This document shows, piece by piece, positions 1 to 5,498 of a stretch of 5,498 bases of DNA; position 1 is the stretch's first letter, and each line of letters begins with the position of its first letter. The notes under the pieces were generated by a model. It saw nothing but the letters and a program-made list of their open reading frames with translations, did no database searches and was not told the origin of the DNA. The translations under genes were made by a program, and so were the position numbers. The stretch is from Alphaproteobacteria bacterium (GTDB lineage: Bacteria; Pseudomonadota; Alphaproteobacteria; Micropepsales; Micropepsaceae). The stretch spans positions 1 through 5,498 of the forward strand of contig JAGWSK010000552.1 of assembly GCA_028869355.1 (NCBI GenBank), read 5' to 3'.

Positions 1-590
1 ACCGCGTCGCCGATTTCATCTTCGGTGACGATCCAGGGACCGACGGGACAAAATGTATCGAAGCCTTTCCGTGTCACCCGTTCTTCCTTGCCCCGAATGA
101 CCGCGTCAATCAGGCAGGAATAACCGAATACATATTCGCGCCAGTCATCTCGGACGATGTCGCGGCCCTGCTTCCCTATGATGATCGCAAGTTCGCATTC
201 GTGGTCGATACGGCGCCCGGAATTCACCGGCAGAACGATCGGGTCCGAAGGGCCGCTGAGCGATGACGGAGGCTTTAGAAAAAATCCTTGATTGTTGGCG
301 CGATAGGACGAGCCCATTTCAACCCCGTGCTCGTGATAGTTGACCGGATAGGCGACGATTTTGTTCGGCCACGGCACGGGGGTGCGCAGCCTGACCGATG
401 CCAGCGGAACGCCTGATCCACTCACGGCGCGGGTCAGTTTGGGCCGGTACTCGTCGAAACCGGCAATCAGGCGATTGATTGCCACCGGCGGCCACTCGTT
501 GGCCTTTGCCCCGATTGCTTCTGTCACATCAATTATGCTGTCGCCGTTCACAACTCCGATGCAGCCGCCGTCAAAACGCGCAATCTTCAT
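1..590 (-). CDS. Fumarylacetoacetate hydrolase (FAH) family enzyme, 3' end cut off
   Basis: This is a cytosolic metal-dependent hydrolase or isomerase of the FAH family. Such enzymes act on acylpyruvate-type or ring-cleavage products in aromatic or organic-acid catabolism. The 196 visible codons start at an ATG with a good ribosome site just upstream and run off the left edge without a stop. Family landmarks are present. A His-Glu catalytic pair lies in NYHEHGVEM (H88, E91). FFLKPPSSLSGP lies around 103-114. The metal ligands would be E131 and E133 in DHECELA and D162 in GYSCLIDAVIRG. The stretch around 174-187 (RKGFDTFCPVGPW) is typical of the family. Spacing of the ExE pair to the Asp matches the FAHD1 type. 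The gene sits 41 bases downstream of an aromatic-acid-type transporter, so the pair probably handles one compound. Substrate cannot be read from the sequence: fumarylpyruvate hydrolase, acylpyruvase or 2-hydroxyhepta-2,4-diene-1,7-dioate isomerase are all possible. Family assignment is secure; the exact reaction is unknown. Confidence 0.9.
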   Translation of the reverse strand, partial: MKIARFDGGCIGVVNGDSIIDVTEAIGAKANEWPPVAINRLIAGFDEYRPKLTRAVSGSGVPLASVRLRTPVPWPNKIVAYPVNYHEHGVEMGSSYRANNQGFFLKPPSSLSGPSDPIVLPVNSGRRIDHECELAIIIGKQGRDIVRDDWREYVFGYSCLIDAVIRGKEERVTRKGFDTFCPVGPWIVTEDEIGDA

Positions 591-596
591 CTGCCG

Positions 597-602
597 TCCT
601 TT
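597..602 (-). promoter_or_regulatory. Ribosome binding site of the FAH-family gene
   Basis: On the minus strand AAAGGA lies six bases before the ATG at 590. This is a good Shine-Dalgarno match at normal spacing and supports that start. It lies in the 41-base gap after the transporter stop, so the enzyme can be translated independently on a shared mRNA. Confidence 0.65.
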
Positions 603-631
603 CGCTTAAGCCGCGGCCAGTATTTGCCTGA

Positions 632-1969
632 TTATGCGAGGGCCTTTTCGCCGGTTGAAAAAGCGGTGCGGATCGGGTCCATGGAATATGCCGCCGCCGC
701 CGCAATCAGGGCCGGGAAGACCGCCAACAGGATGACATCATTGGCCGGAATGGAAATCTGCAGCAAAGCGCCTGCTATTGTCGGGCCCACAATCGAGCCG
801 GCGCGGCCGATACCGGTCGCCCAGCCGATGCCGGTCGAGCGAATTTCGGTCGGATAGAAAATGGATGACACGGCATTTGTGACGGTCTGGCCGCCCAGGA
901 TTCCAAACCCGGCAAGGAAGACGGCACCTGTCACCAGGGGAGCGCTTGCGCCGCCGAGCGGAATCAACAGCACGCCGAGGGCGCCGGTAAGGTAAGCCAG
1001 TGCGAGGGCGGTATTGGCGCCAATCCGGTCGGCCAGCCAGCCGAAGAAAATTCCGAACAATCCGCCGATCTGGAGCGCGGCGCCCACAAATATCGCGATC
1101 GCAATCGGAAAGCCGAGCAGGCGCATCTCCGTCGGCAGCCAGTTCGCCATCAGAAAGATGTTGAACAGGCTGGCGAATTGCACGATCCACAGCAGGATCG
1201 TGCCCTTAAAACGGCCCGCCTCGAACAGCGCGCGCACGGAAGCGGAGGATGCTGCCGCTTCCGACACGGCAAAGAGATCATGATCGCGAATGCCGAGCTG
1301 CGGATAGAGGCGCTGCATCAGAACCGCAATCTGTTTCCGGTCTGCACCGCGCACCGTCAGGAAGCGAACCGATTCCGGCAATCCAAAAAACATCAGCGGC
1401 GCTGCGGCGAGGCTCGCTAGTCCACCGACAAGAAAAACCGATCTCCAGCCGGCGGCTGCAAACCACCCCGCGGTCAATGCGGCAATGATCGAACCGATGA
1501 TGAAACCGGAGAACATGACCGCGACCATGACCGCGCGGCGCCGGCGAGGCGCATATTCCGAAGTCAAGGCGATCGTGTTTGGAAGGGCGCCGCCAATCGC
1601 GAGACCAGTCAGGAATCGCAGCGCATCGAGCATCGCGACGGATATGCTGAACGCGGTGAGCAGGCTGAAAAGGCCCAGAAAGGGGACGCAATAAAGCAGG
1701 ACGGTGCGGCGGCCGATTCTGTCGGCGAGTGGCGCGATAATGAGGGCGCCGAGCAGCAGCCCGACCAATCCAAGGGAAAACAGCAATGTCAGGTCGCGCG
1801 GCTGGAGATGAAAGGCCTGCGCCATCAGCGGCGCGATGAATCCCACCGATTGCGTGTTGAAGCCTTCCAGTGCGGCGATGATGGAGCAGAGTGCCGCGAT
1901 TTGCCTTTGGAACCGGCCAATCTTCTGACTGTCGATGATTTCGGTGATATTGACGCGCTGATCACTCAT
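632..1969 (-). CDS. MFS transporter, aromatic acid:H+ symporter (AAHS) type
   Basis: This is an inner-membrane permease of 445 residues, full length for the family, with about twelve hydrophobic helices. AAHS members (PcaK, BenK, MhpT) import aromatic acids with protons. Visible landmarks are the helix 1 signature region LEGFNTQSVGFIAPLM (34-49), the loop 2-3 MFS motif GALIIAPLADRIGRR (74-88) with D83, R118 and GG in helix 4 (FLTGLAIGGALPN), and PESVRFL after helix 6 (198-204). A hydrophilic central loop spans about 205-255. A second motif, GWLADRIG (310-317), and the C-terminal YPTEIRSTGIGWATGIGR block (from 372) are also typical of the family. The odd point is that the usual acidic DGFD of helix 1 reads EGFN (E35, N38). 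No strong Shine-Dalgarno is seen before the ATG, but the N-terminus (VNITEIIDSQKIGRFQ) fits the family, so I keep this start. The gene follows glgA after 56 bases and precedes the FAH gene by 41. The substrate is unknown; an aromatic or related carboxylate is inferred from family and neighbour. Confidence 0.9.
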   Translation of the reverse strand: MSDQRVNITEIIDSQKIGRFQRQIAALCSIIAALEGFNTQSVGFIAPLMAQAFHLQPRDLTLLFSLGLVGLLLGALIIAPLADRIGRRTVLLYCVPFLGLFSLLTAFSISVAMLDALRFLTGLAIGGALPNTIALTSEYAPRRRRAVMVAVMFSGFIIGSIIAALTAGWFAAAGWRSVFLVGGLASLAAAPLMFFGLPESVRFLTVRGADRKQIAVLMQRLYPQLGIRDHDLFAVSEAAASSASVRALFEAGRFKGTILLWIVQFASLFNIFLMANWLPTEMRLLGFPIAIAIFVGAALQIGGLFGIFFGWLADRIGANTALALAYLTGALGVLLIPLGGASAPLVTGAVFLAGFGILGGQTVTNAVSSIFYPTEIRSTGIGWATGIGRAGSIVGPTIAGALLQISIPANDVILLAVFPALIAAAAAYSMDPIRTAFSTGEKALA

Positions 1970-2025
1970 GGCCGGACTTTGGTTGTCTGGCCAATGTATA
2001 GTTCAGCGCTTCAAGTGCGCAAACC

Positions 2026-3519
2026 TCACGCCGTCAGTTTTGAGCGTGCCTCTGCCTTGGCGGGCTTGATCTTGAGCGCCGGTGCTCCGGTGAGCTTTTG
2101 ATAAAGGTCGGCATAGGCCCTGGCCGAGCGGCGCCAGGAGAAATCCTGACGCATGGCGCTGGCCTGTAGCCGCCGCCAGGCGATCGGCTGACGATAAAGT
2201 CCGATTGCGCGACGCACGCAAATCGCAAGCGCCTCCGCGGTCGGCTCCTCGAATGCAAAACCGGTTGCGGTCCCCTGCCGGAGCGCATCGGGCGTGGCGT
2301 CAATGACTGTATCTGCCATCCCGCCGCTGTTGCGCACCAGCGGCACCGCGCCGTAGCGCATCCCGTAGATTGGCACCAACCCGCAAGGTTCGAACCTGGA
2401 TGGGTGAAGCACCATATCGGCGCCTGCAAGAACGCGATGGGCGACTTCTTCGCTGTACCCCTGGACGGAGACTCTGCCGGGATAGCGCGCCGCGAGTTCG
2501 TGGAAACCCTTCTGGTAACCATTGTCGCCTTCGGCAACAAGCACGAATTGGGCGCCGTTCTCGAGAACCGCCGGCAAAACATCGAGCACAACGTCCGGCA
2601 TCTTCTGGTGCACCAGCCGGCTGAGGAACGCCATCACAGGCATCTCCGGCTCTTCGGTCAGGTTCAGTTCGGCTTGAACCGCGCGTTTGCAATCGCTCTT
2701 CGGTGCAACCCAGCGCGCCGAATAATTGGATACCAGATGCGCGTCATGCTCCGGATCCCAGATGTGGTAATCGACGCCATTCAGGATTCCGGTCAGTCCG
2801 CCCAGGCGCTGGCGCAATAACCCGTGGAAGCCGCAGCCATATTCCTCGGTGGTGATTTCGCGCGCGTAGTTCGGGCTGACGGTTGTCAGTGCGTCCGCGC
2901 ATTGGATTCCAGCCTTGAGAAAGGAAATCCGGCCGTAGAACTCCATGGACGCGAAAGCGCCCTCGGGAAGAGCGAGTCTCGCGAGTTCTTCGGACGCGAA
3001 CAATCCCTGATAGGCAAGGTTATGAATCGTCAGCAGAGTTGCGGGGCGCGGGCGGCCGCTGGACGAAAGCAGGAGCGGCAGCAGTCCGGCGTGCCAATCA
3101 TTGCAATGGATCAGTTCCGGCCGCCATGAATGGCCGGGGTCAGTGGCGATACCGGCCGCAACGTGGTTGAGCAATGCGAAGCGCTGCGCGTTATCCGGCC
3201 AGTCCTCGCCGGAAGCGTTTTGATACAGTCCCCCCTCGCGATCGTAATATTGTGGCGCATCGATCAGCCACACCGGCACGTCCGCCCGTGGCAGGTGGGT
3301 CTCCAATAACCGGTATTCGCCGGTTCCGACGGGATCCGCACCGGCCTTCAGGGGCTTGGGATTGGGAGCGTGTTCGAGAGCCTGTCTGTATCCCGGGACC
3401 AGCACCCTTACGTCAAAACCAAGATTTTTCAGCGCAACGGGTAATGACGCAGAGACATCGGCCAAGCCTCCGGTTTTCGCGAATGGAAATATTTCGGAGG
3501 TAACATATAACACCCGCAT
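2026..3519 (-). CDS. glgA: Glycogen synthase (ADP-glucose:1,4-alpha-D-glucan 4-alpha-glucosyltransferase)
   Basis: This cytosolic enzyme transfers glucose from ADP-glucose to the non-reducing end of alpha-1,4-glucan, the chain-extending step of glycogen synthesis (GT5 family, GT-B fold). It is complete at 497 residues, slightly longer than the roughly 477 of E. coli GlgA because of a basic Ala/Lys-rich tail (about 478-497). The N-terminal domain begins MRVLYVTSEIFPFAKTGGLADV, with K15 of the KTGG nucleotide-sugar motif. It continues with NDWHAGLLPLL (140-150) and TIHNLAYQG (H166). The C-terminal domain has SRLVHQK with R301 and K306, HPSRFEPCG with E377, and GGMADTVID. These catalytic residues fall at or within one position of their E. 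coli numbers (K15, R300, K305, E377). The reading frame stays open to an ATG at 3672, but family alignment and a Shine-Dalgarno fix the start at 3519. Unusual residues are P383 where E. coli has Gln, and AEGD at 329-332 where E. coli has GAGD. It is divergent from glgX. Confidence 0.97.
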   Translation of the reverse strand: MRVLYVTSEIFPFAKTGGLADVSASLPVALKNLGFDVRVLVPGYRQALEHAPNPKPLKAGADPVGTGEYRLLETHLPRADVPVWLIDAPQYYDREGGLYQNASGEDWPDNAQRFALLNHVAAGIATDPGHSWRPELIHCNDWHAGLLPLLLSSSGRPRPATLLTIHNLAYQGLFASEELARLALPEGAFASMEFYGRISFLKAGIQCADALTTVSPNYAREITTEEYGCGFHGLLRQRLGGLTGILNGVDYHIWDPEHDAHLVSNYSARWVAPKSDCKRAVQAELNLTEEPEMPVMAFLSRLVHQKMPDVVLDVLPAVLENGAQFVLVAEGDNGYQKGFHELAARYPGRVSVQGYSEEVAHRVLAGADMVLHPSRFEPCGLVPIYGMRYGAVPLVRNSGGMADTVIDATPDALRQGTATGFAFEEPTAEALAICVRRAIGLYRQPIAWRRLQASAMRQDFSWRRSARAYADLYQKLTGAPALKIKPAKAEARSKLTA

Positions 3520-3528
3520 CCTATGCCG

Positions 3529-3534
3529 TTCCTT
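3529..3534 (-). promoter_or_regulatory. Ribosome binding site that decides the glgA start
   Basis: AAGGAA on the minus strand is followed by nine bases and then the ATG at 3519. Together with the family N-terminus (MRVLYVTSE) it shows that the 51 upstream in-frame codons, back to an ATG at 3672, are untranslated leader rather than protein. Confidence 0.7.
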
Positions 3535-3680
3535 GTGACTGGTGGACCAGTCTCGACGCCGCGGATGGATACCGGGATCCCTCGCAAGTGGGCGTTTGAA
3601 ATGTCTCCACCAAAATGCCGAACCAAATTGACCCAAGTGTCCTTCACGCGCCCGCCCGCCACGTGAAGTCATGCTCTTCT

Positions 3681-3703
3681 TGAAGGAAAGAAATGCCCCT
3701 TCA
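3681..3703. repeat. Short inverted repeat TGAAGG-N11-CCTTCA
   Basis: Two perfect six-base arms flank an eleven-base A-rich centre in the glgA-glgX spacer. There is no T run after it, so it is not a terminator. A repressor or activator site is possible, but arms of this length arise by chance, and no second copy was noticed in the window. Confidence 0.25.
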
Positions 3704-3713
3704 TTCCAGCTCT

Positions 3714-3717
3714 AGGA
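3714..3717 (+). promoter_or_regulatory. Candidate ribosome binding site for an alternative glgX start
   Basis: AGGA is followed by six bases and then an ATG at 3724 that is in frame with glgX. It is the only decent Shine-Dalgarno among the candidate glgX starts. If used, it would give GlgX a 54-residue N-terminal extension that the family does not normally have. Confidence 0.3.
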
Positions 3718-3885
3718 CAACGCATGAGCGGTGCTCCGGTTCAGGCACAGCAGCAAAATTCCGGCGTCTCGCGCGCTCCAGCACTTCCGCAGAGATACTG
3801 CCATTTTCGTTGCCTTCAAGCCTCAGCGACGGTCAAGCTCAACAGAATGTGTAGCGGCGGCCCCGGCTACTCGCCTGAAACGGAA

Positions 3886-5498
3886 ATGACGTCGAACAGT
3901 GTTGCCAATCCGGGGGTGCGCTGGCATTCGAGCGGTGCCGAGTTTGTGCTCTTTTCGGCTCATGCTGAAACTGTCGAACTTTGCCTCTTTGACACTTCTG
4001 ATCGGGAGACCGGGCGCCTGCCACTTACCAGGAATGGGGACCTGTGGCATCGAAGCGTTCCGGGACTTGGGCCGGGGCAACTTTATGGGTACCGCGTATA
4101 TGGCCCATACGATCCAGCCCTCGGGCACCGTTTCAACCCAAACAAGCTGCTAATCGATCCCTACGCGCGCGCGCTGGACCGCAGCTTTAAACTTTCACCG
4201 GCGCATTTCGGCTTTGCCGGGGACCCTGGCTCCCCGGCCGCGCTCGACAATATCGATAGTGCACCTTTCACGCCAAAATGTGTGCTCCTGCCTGAAGCCA
4301 GAGACCCGATCCGGCAATTGGGCCTGCCCCTTCCGGAGACGATTATTTACGAACTGCATGTCAGGGGCATGACGATGCTTCGGGAGGACATTCCAGCGCC
4401 CCTGCGTGGGACGTTCGCCGGATTGGGGTCGGAGCCGGTGTTGCGCCATCTCCGGGACCTGGGCGTCACGGCAATTGAACTGCTTCCCGTTCATGCGGTT
4501 GCCGATGAGCCGAGATTGGTTCGAGCGGGGCTGCGGAATTACTGGGGCTACAACTCGATCAGCTTTTTTGCGCTCGAGCCGCGCTATGCGTCAGGAGTCG
4601 CCGCGCTGGAATTTCGCGGCTTGATCCAGCGCTTCCACGAAGCCGGGATCGAAGTCATCCTGGATGTGGTGTTCAACCACAGTGGTGAGGGGGATGAATG
4701 GGGGCCGACGATCTGTTTTCGCGGGATCGACAATGCGTCCTACTACCGGTTGGCTCCTTCCGACAAAAGCAAGTATCTGAACGATGCTGGAACCGGCAAT
4801 ACGCTGAATCTCGCCCATCCTGTTGTTCGGACTATGGTTATCGATTCGCTGCGCTACTGGGCGCGCGCGGGAGTCGATGGTTTTCGTTTCGATCTGGCGT
4901 CGGTTCTTGCGAAGGAGGATGGCGCATTCCATCGCGAGGCGGCTTTCCTTCGGGAGTTGCTGGCAGATCCGGAGCTTGGAAAGCTCAAATTGATTGCCGA
5001 GCCGTGGGATGCGACGGGCGAAGGATACCGGCTGGGCAGTTTTCCTCCGCCATTCCTGGAGTGGAATGACAAATTCCGCGACAGCATGCGCCGATTCTGG
5101 CGTGGCGATCGTGGCGCCATTGGCGAGCTCGCGACGCGTTTGACCGGATCGACTGACCTATTTTCCACGCGCGGTCCGCTCACATCAGTGAATTTCATCA
5201 CCGCGCATGACGGATTCACGCTGCAGGACCTGGTCAGTTATTCGCAACGGCACAATTGGGCGAACGGCGAGAACAACGCCGATGGGACCACGGAAAATTA
5301 CAGTTGGAACTGCGGCGTGGAGGGGGAAAGCCATGACGCCTCTGTGCGCGCGCTGCGCTTTCAGCAGAAGCGTAATCTGTTGGCGGCTTTGCTCTTCTCG
5401 CTCGGTGTGCCGATGCTATCCGCGGGCGACGAACTTTCGCGCACTCAGCATGGAAACAATAACGCGTACTGCCAGGATAATGCGATCAGCTGGCTGAA
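3886..5498 (+). CDS. glgX: Glycogen debranching enzyme GlgX (isoamylase-type), 3' end cut off
   Basis: This cytosolic GH13 hydrolase cleaves alpha-1,6 branch points of phosphorylase-trimmed glycogen. From the ATG at 3886 about 537 codons are visible, against about 657 residues in E. coli GlgX, so the C-terminal domain lies outside. An N-terminal CBM48-like domain (FVLFSAHAETVELCLFD, RFNPNKLLIDPYA at 82-94) precedes the TIM barrel. NYWGYN lies at 218-223, DVVFNHS at 260-266, GFRFDLASV with nucleophile D336, IAEPWD with acid/base E372, and ITAHDGF with D442. GNNNAYCQDN lies at 523-532. The catalytic residues fall within one position of E. coli D336, E371 and D443, which favours this start. NPGVRWHSSGAEFVLF also aligns without gaps to the usual PLGATWDG-type N-terminus. 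Its own Shine-Dalgarno is poor; in-frame ATGs at 3847 and 3724 are alternatives, and the frame is open back to a stop at 3664. An odd residue is W458 in HNWANGE, where E. coli has Glu. Confidence 0.95.
   Translation, partial: MTSNSVANPGVRWHSSGAEFVLFSAHAETVELCLFDTSDRETGRLPLTRNGDLWHRSVPGLGPGQLYGYRVYGPYDPALGHRFNPNKLLIDPYARALDRSFKLSPAHFGFAGDPGSPAALDNIDSAPFTPKCVLLPEARDPIRQLGLPLPETIIYELHVRGMTMLREDIPAPLRGTFAGLGSEPVLRHLRDLGVTAIELLPVHAVADEPRLVRAGLRNYWGYNSISFFALEPRYASGVAALEFRGLIQRFHEAGIEVILDVVFNHSGEGDEWGPTICFRGIDNASYYRLAPSDKSKYLNDAGTGNTLNLAHPVVRTMVIDSLRYWARAGVDGFRFDLASVLAKEDGAFHREAAFLRELLADPELGKLKLIAEPWDATGEGYRLGSFPPPFLEWNDKFRDSMRRFWRGDRGAIGELATRLTGSTDLFSTRGPLTSVNFITAHDGFTLQDLVSYSQRHNWANGENNADGTTENYSWNCGVEGESHDASVRALRFQQKRNLLAALLFSLGVPMLSAGDELSRTQHGNNNAYCQDNAISWL

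Larger units (their letters stand above)
3520..3885. promoter_or_regulatory. Divergent intergenic region between glgA and glgX
   Basis: This stretch of about 366 bases separates the starts of glgA (leftward) and glgX (rightward), so it should hold both promoters. I see no gene in it that I can defend. Reading frames are open through it on both strands in phase with glgA and with glgX, but neither extension looks like the N-terminus of its family. I could not find a convincing sigma-70 -35/-10 pair in either direction. A perfect six-base inverted repeat, TGAAGG and CCTTCA separated by eleven bases, lies at 3681-3703. It could be an operator half-site pair or chance. Only the divergent layout supports calling this regulatory. 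Confidence 0.5.

Noticed and set aside
689..703. GCC-type triplet run near the transporter C-terminus
   Set aside because: It simply encodes an alanine run in the last membrane helix; too short to be treated as a repeat locus.
738..1691. Minus-strand open frames of 150 and 137 codons within the transporter
   Set aside because: They are Arg/Pro/Asp-rich out-of-frame readings of the transporter, whose own frame shows full family motifs and twelve helices.
1968..1993. Inverted repeat TGGCC / GGCCA around the transporter start codon
   Set aside because: Arms are only five bases with a wide loop and no T run; too weak for a terminator or start-masking hairpin.
2404..2820. Plus-strand open frame of 138 codons inside glgA
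   Set aside because: It lies entirely antisense to a well-conserved glycogen synthase and its translation resembles no family; open frames of this size are expected opposite GC-rich genes.
3540..3612. Seven-base inverted repeat TGGTGGA / TCCACCA in the glg spacer
   Set aside because: Arms are 59 bases apart and short; likely chance in a 366-base stretch.
3629..3634. TTGACC as a possible -35 box for glgX
   Set aside because: The sequence 16-18 bases downstream is GC-rich (around CCCGCCACG) and has no -10 element.
3520..3672. 51-codon N-terminal extension of glgA from the ATG at 3672
   Set aside because: The known GlgA N-terminus starts at MRVLYVTSE, catalytic residue numbers fit that start, and AAGGAA precedes it at proper spacing.
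3823..4128. Minus-strand open frame of 101 codons over the glgX start region
   Set aside because: It overlaps the CBM48-like coding part of glgX, and its translation shows no recognisable domain.

Overview
The window looks like a moderately GC-rich (roughly 60% by eye) proteobacterial chromosome segment. The protein styles, especially the GlgA and the aromatic-acid transporter, suggest an alphaproteobacterium, possibly sphingomonad-like. That placement is an impression from motif style and was not tested by any search. No RNA gene, insertion sequence, CRISPR array or phage gene is visible.

Layout: three genes lie on the minus strand and one on the plus strand. Reading leftward from about 3.5 kb are a complete glycogen synthase (glgA, 3519 to 2026), a complete major facilitator transporter of the aromatic acid:H+ symporter type (1969 to 632), and a fumarylacetoacetate-hydrolase-family enzyme (590 to the left edge, cut off at its C-terminal end). 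The gaps between them are 56 and 41 bases with no convincing terminator, so they could be one transcript. Rightward from about 3.9 kb is a glycogen debranching enzyme (glgX), cut off at the right edge after the catalytic core. A spacer of about 366 bases separates the divergent glgA and glgX starts and should hold both promoters.

Function: GlgA extends alpha-1,4-glucan from ADP-glucose. GlgX removes alpha-1,6 branches during glycogen breakdown. The pair therefore forms the two halves of glycogen turnover, arranged head to head rather than in the usual collinear glg cluster. The other two genes look like an unrelated catabolic pair: uptake of an aromatic or other organic acid, followed by hydrolysis or isomerisation of a ring-cleavage-type intermediate.

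I found no clear novel system. The points most worth a second look are the altered acidic signature in the transporter's first membrane helix (EGFN where the family has DGFD), the uncertain glgX start, the divergent glg arrangement, and substitutions at normally well-conserved positions in GlgA and GlgX.
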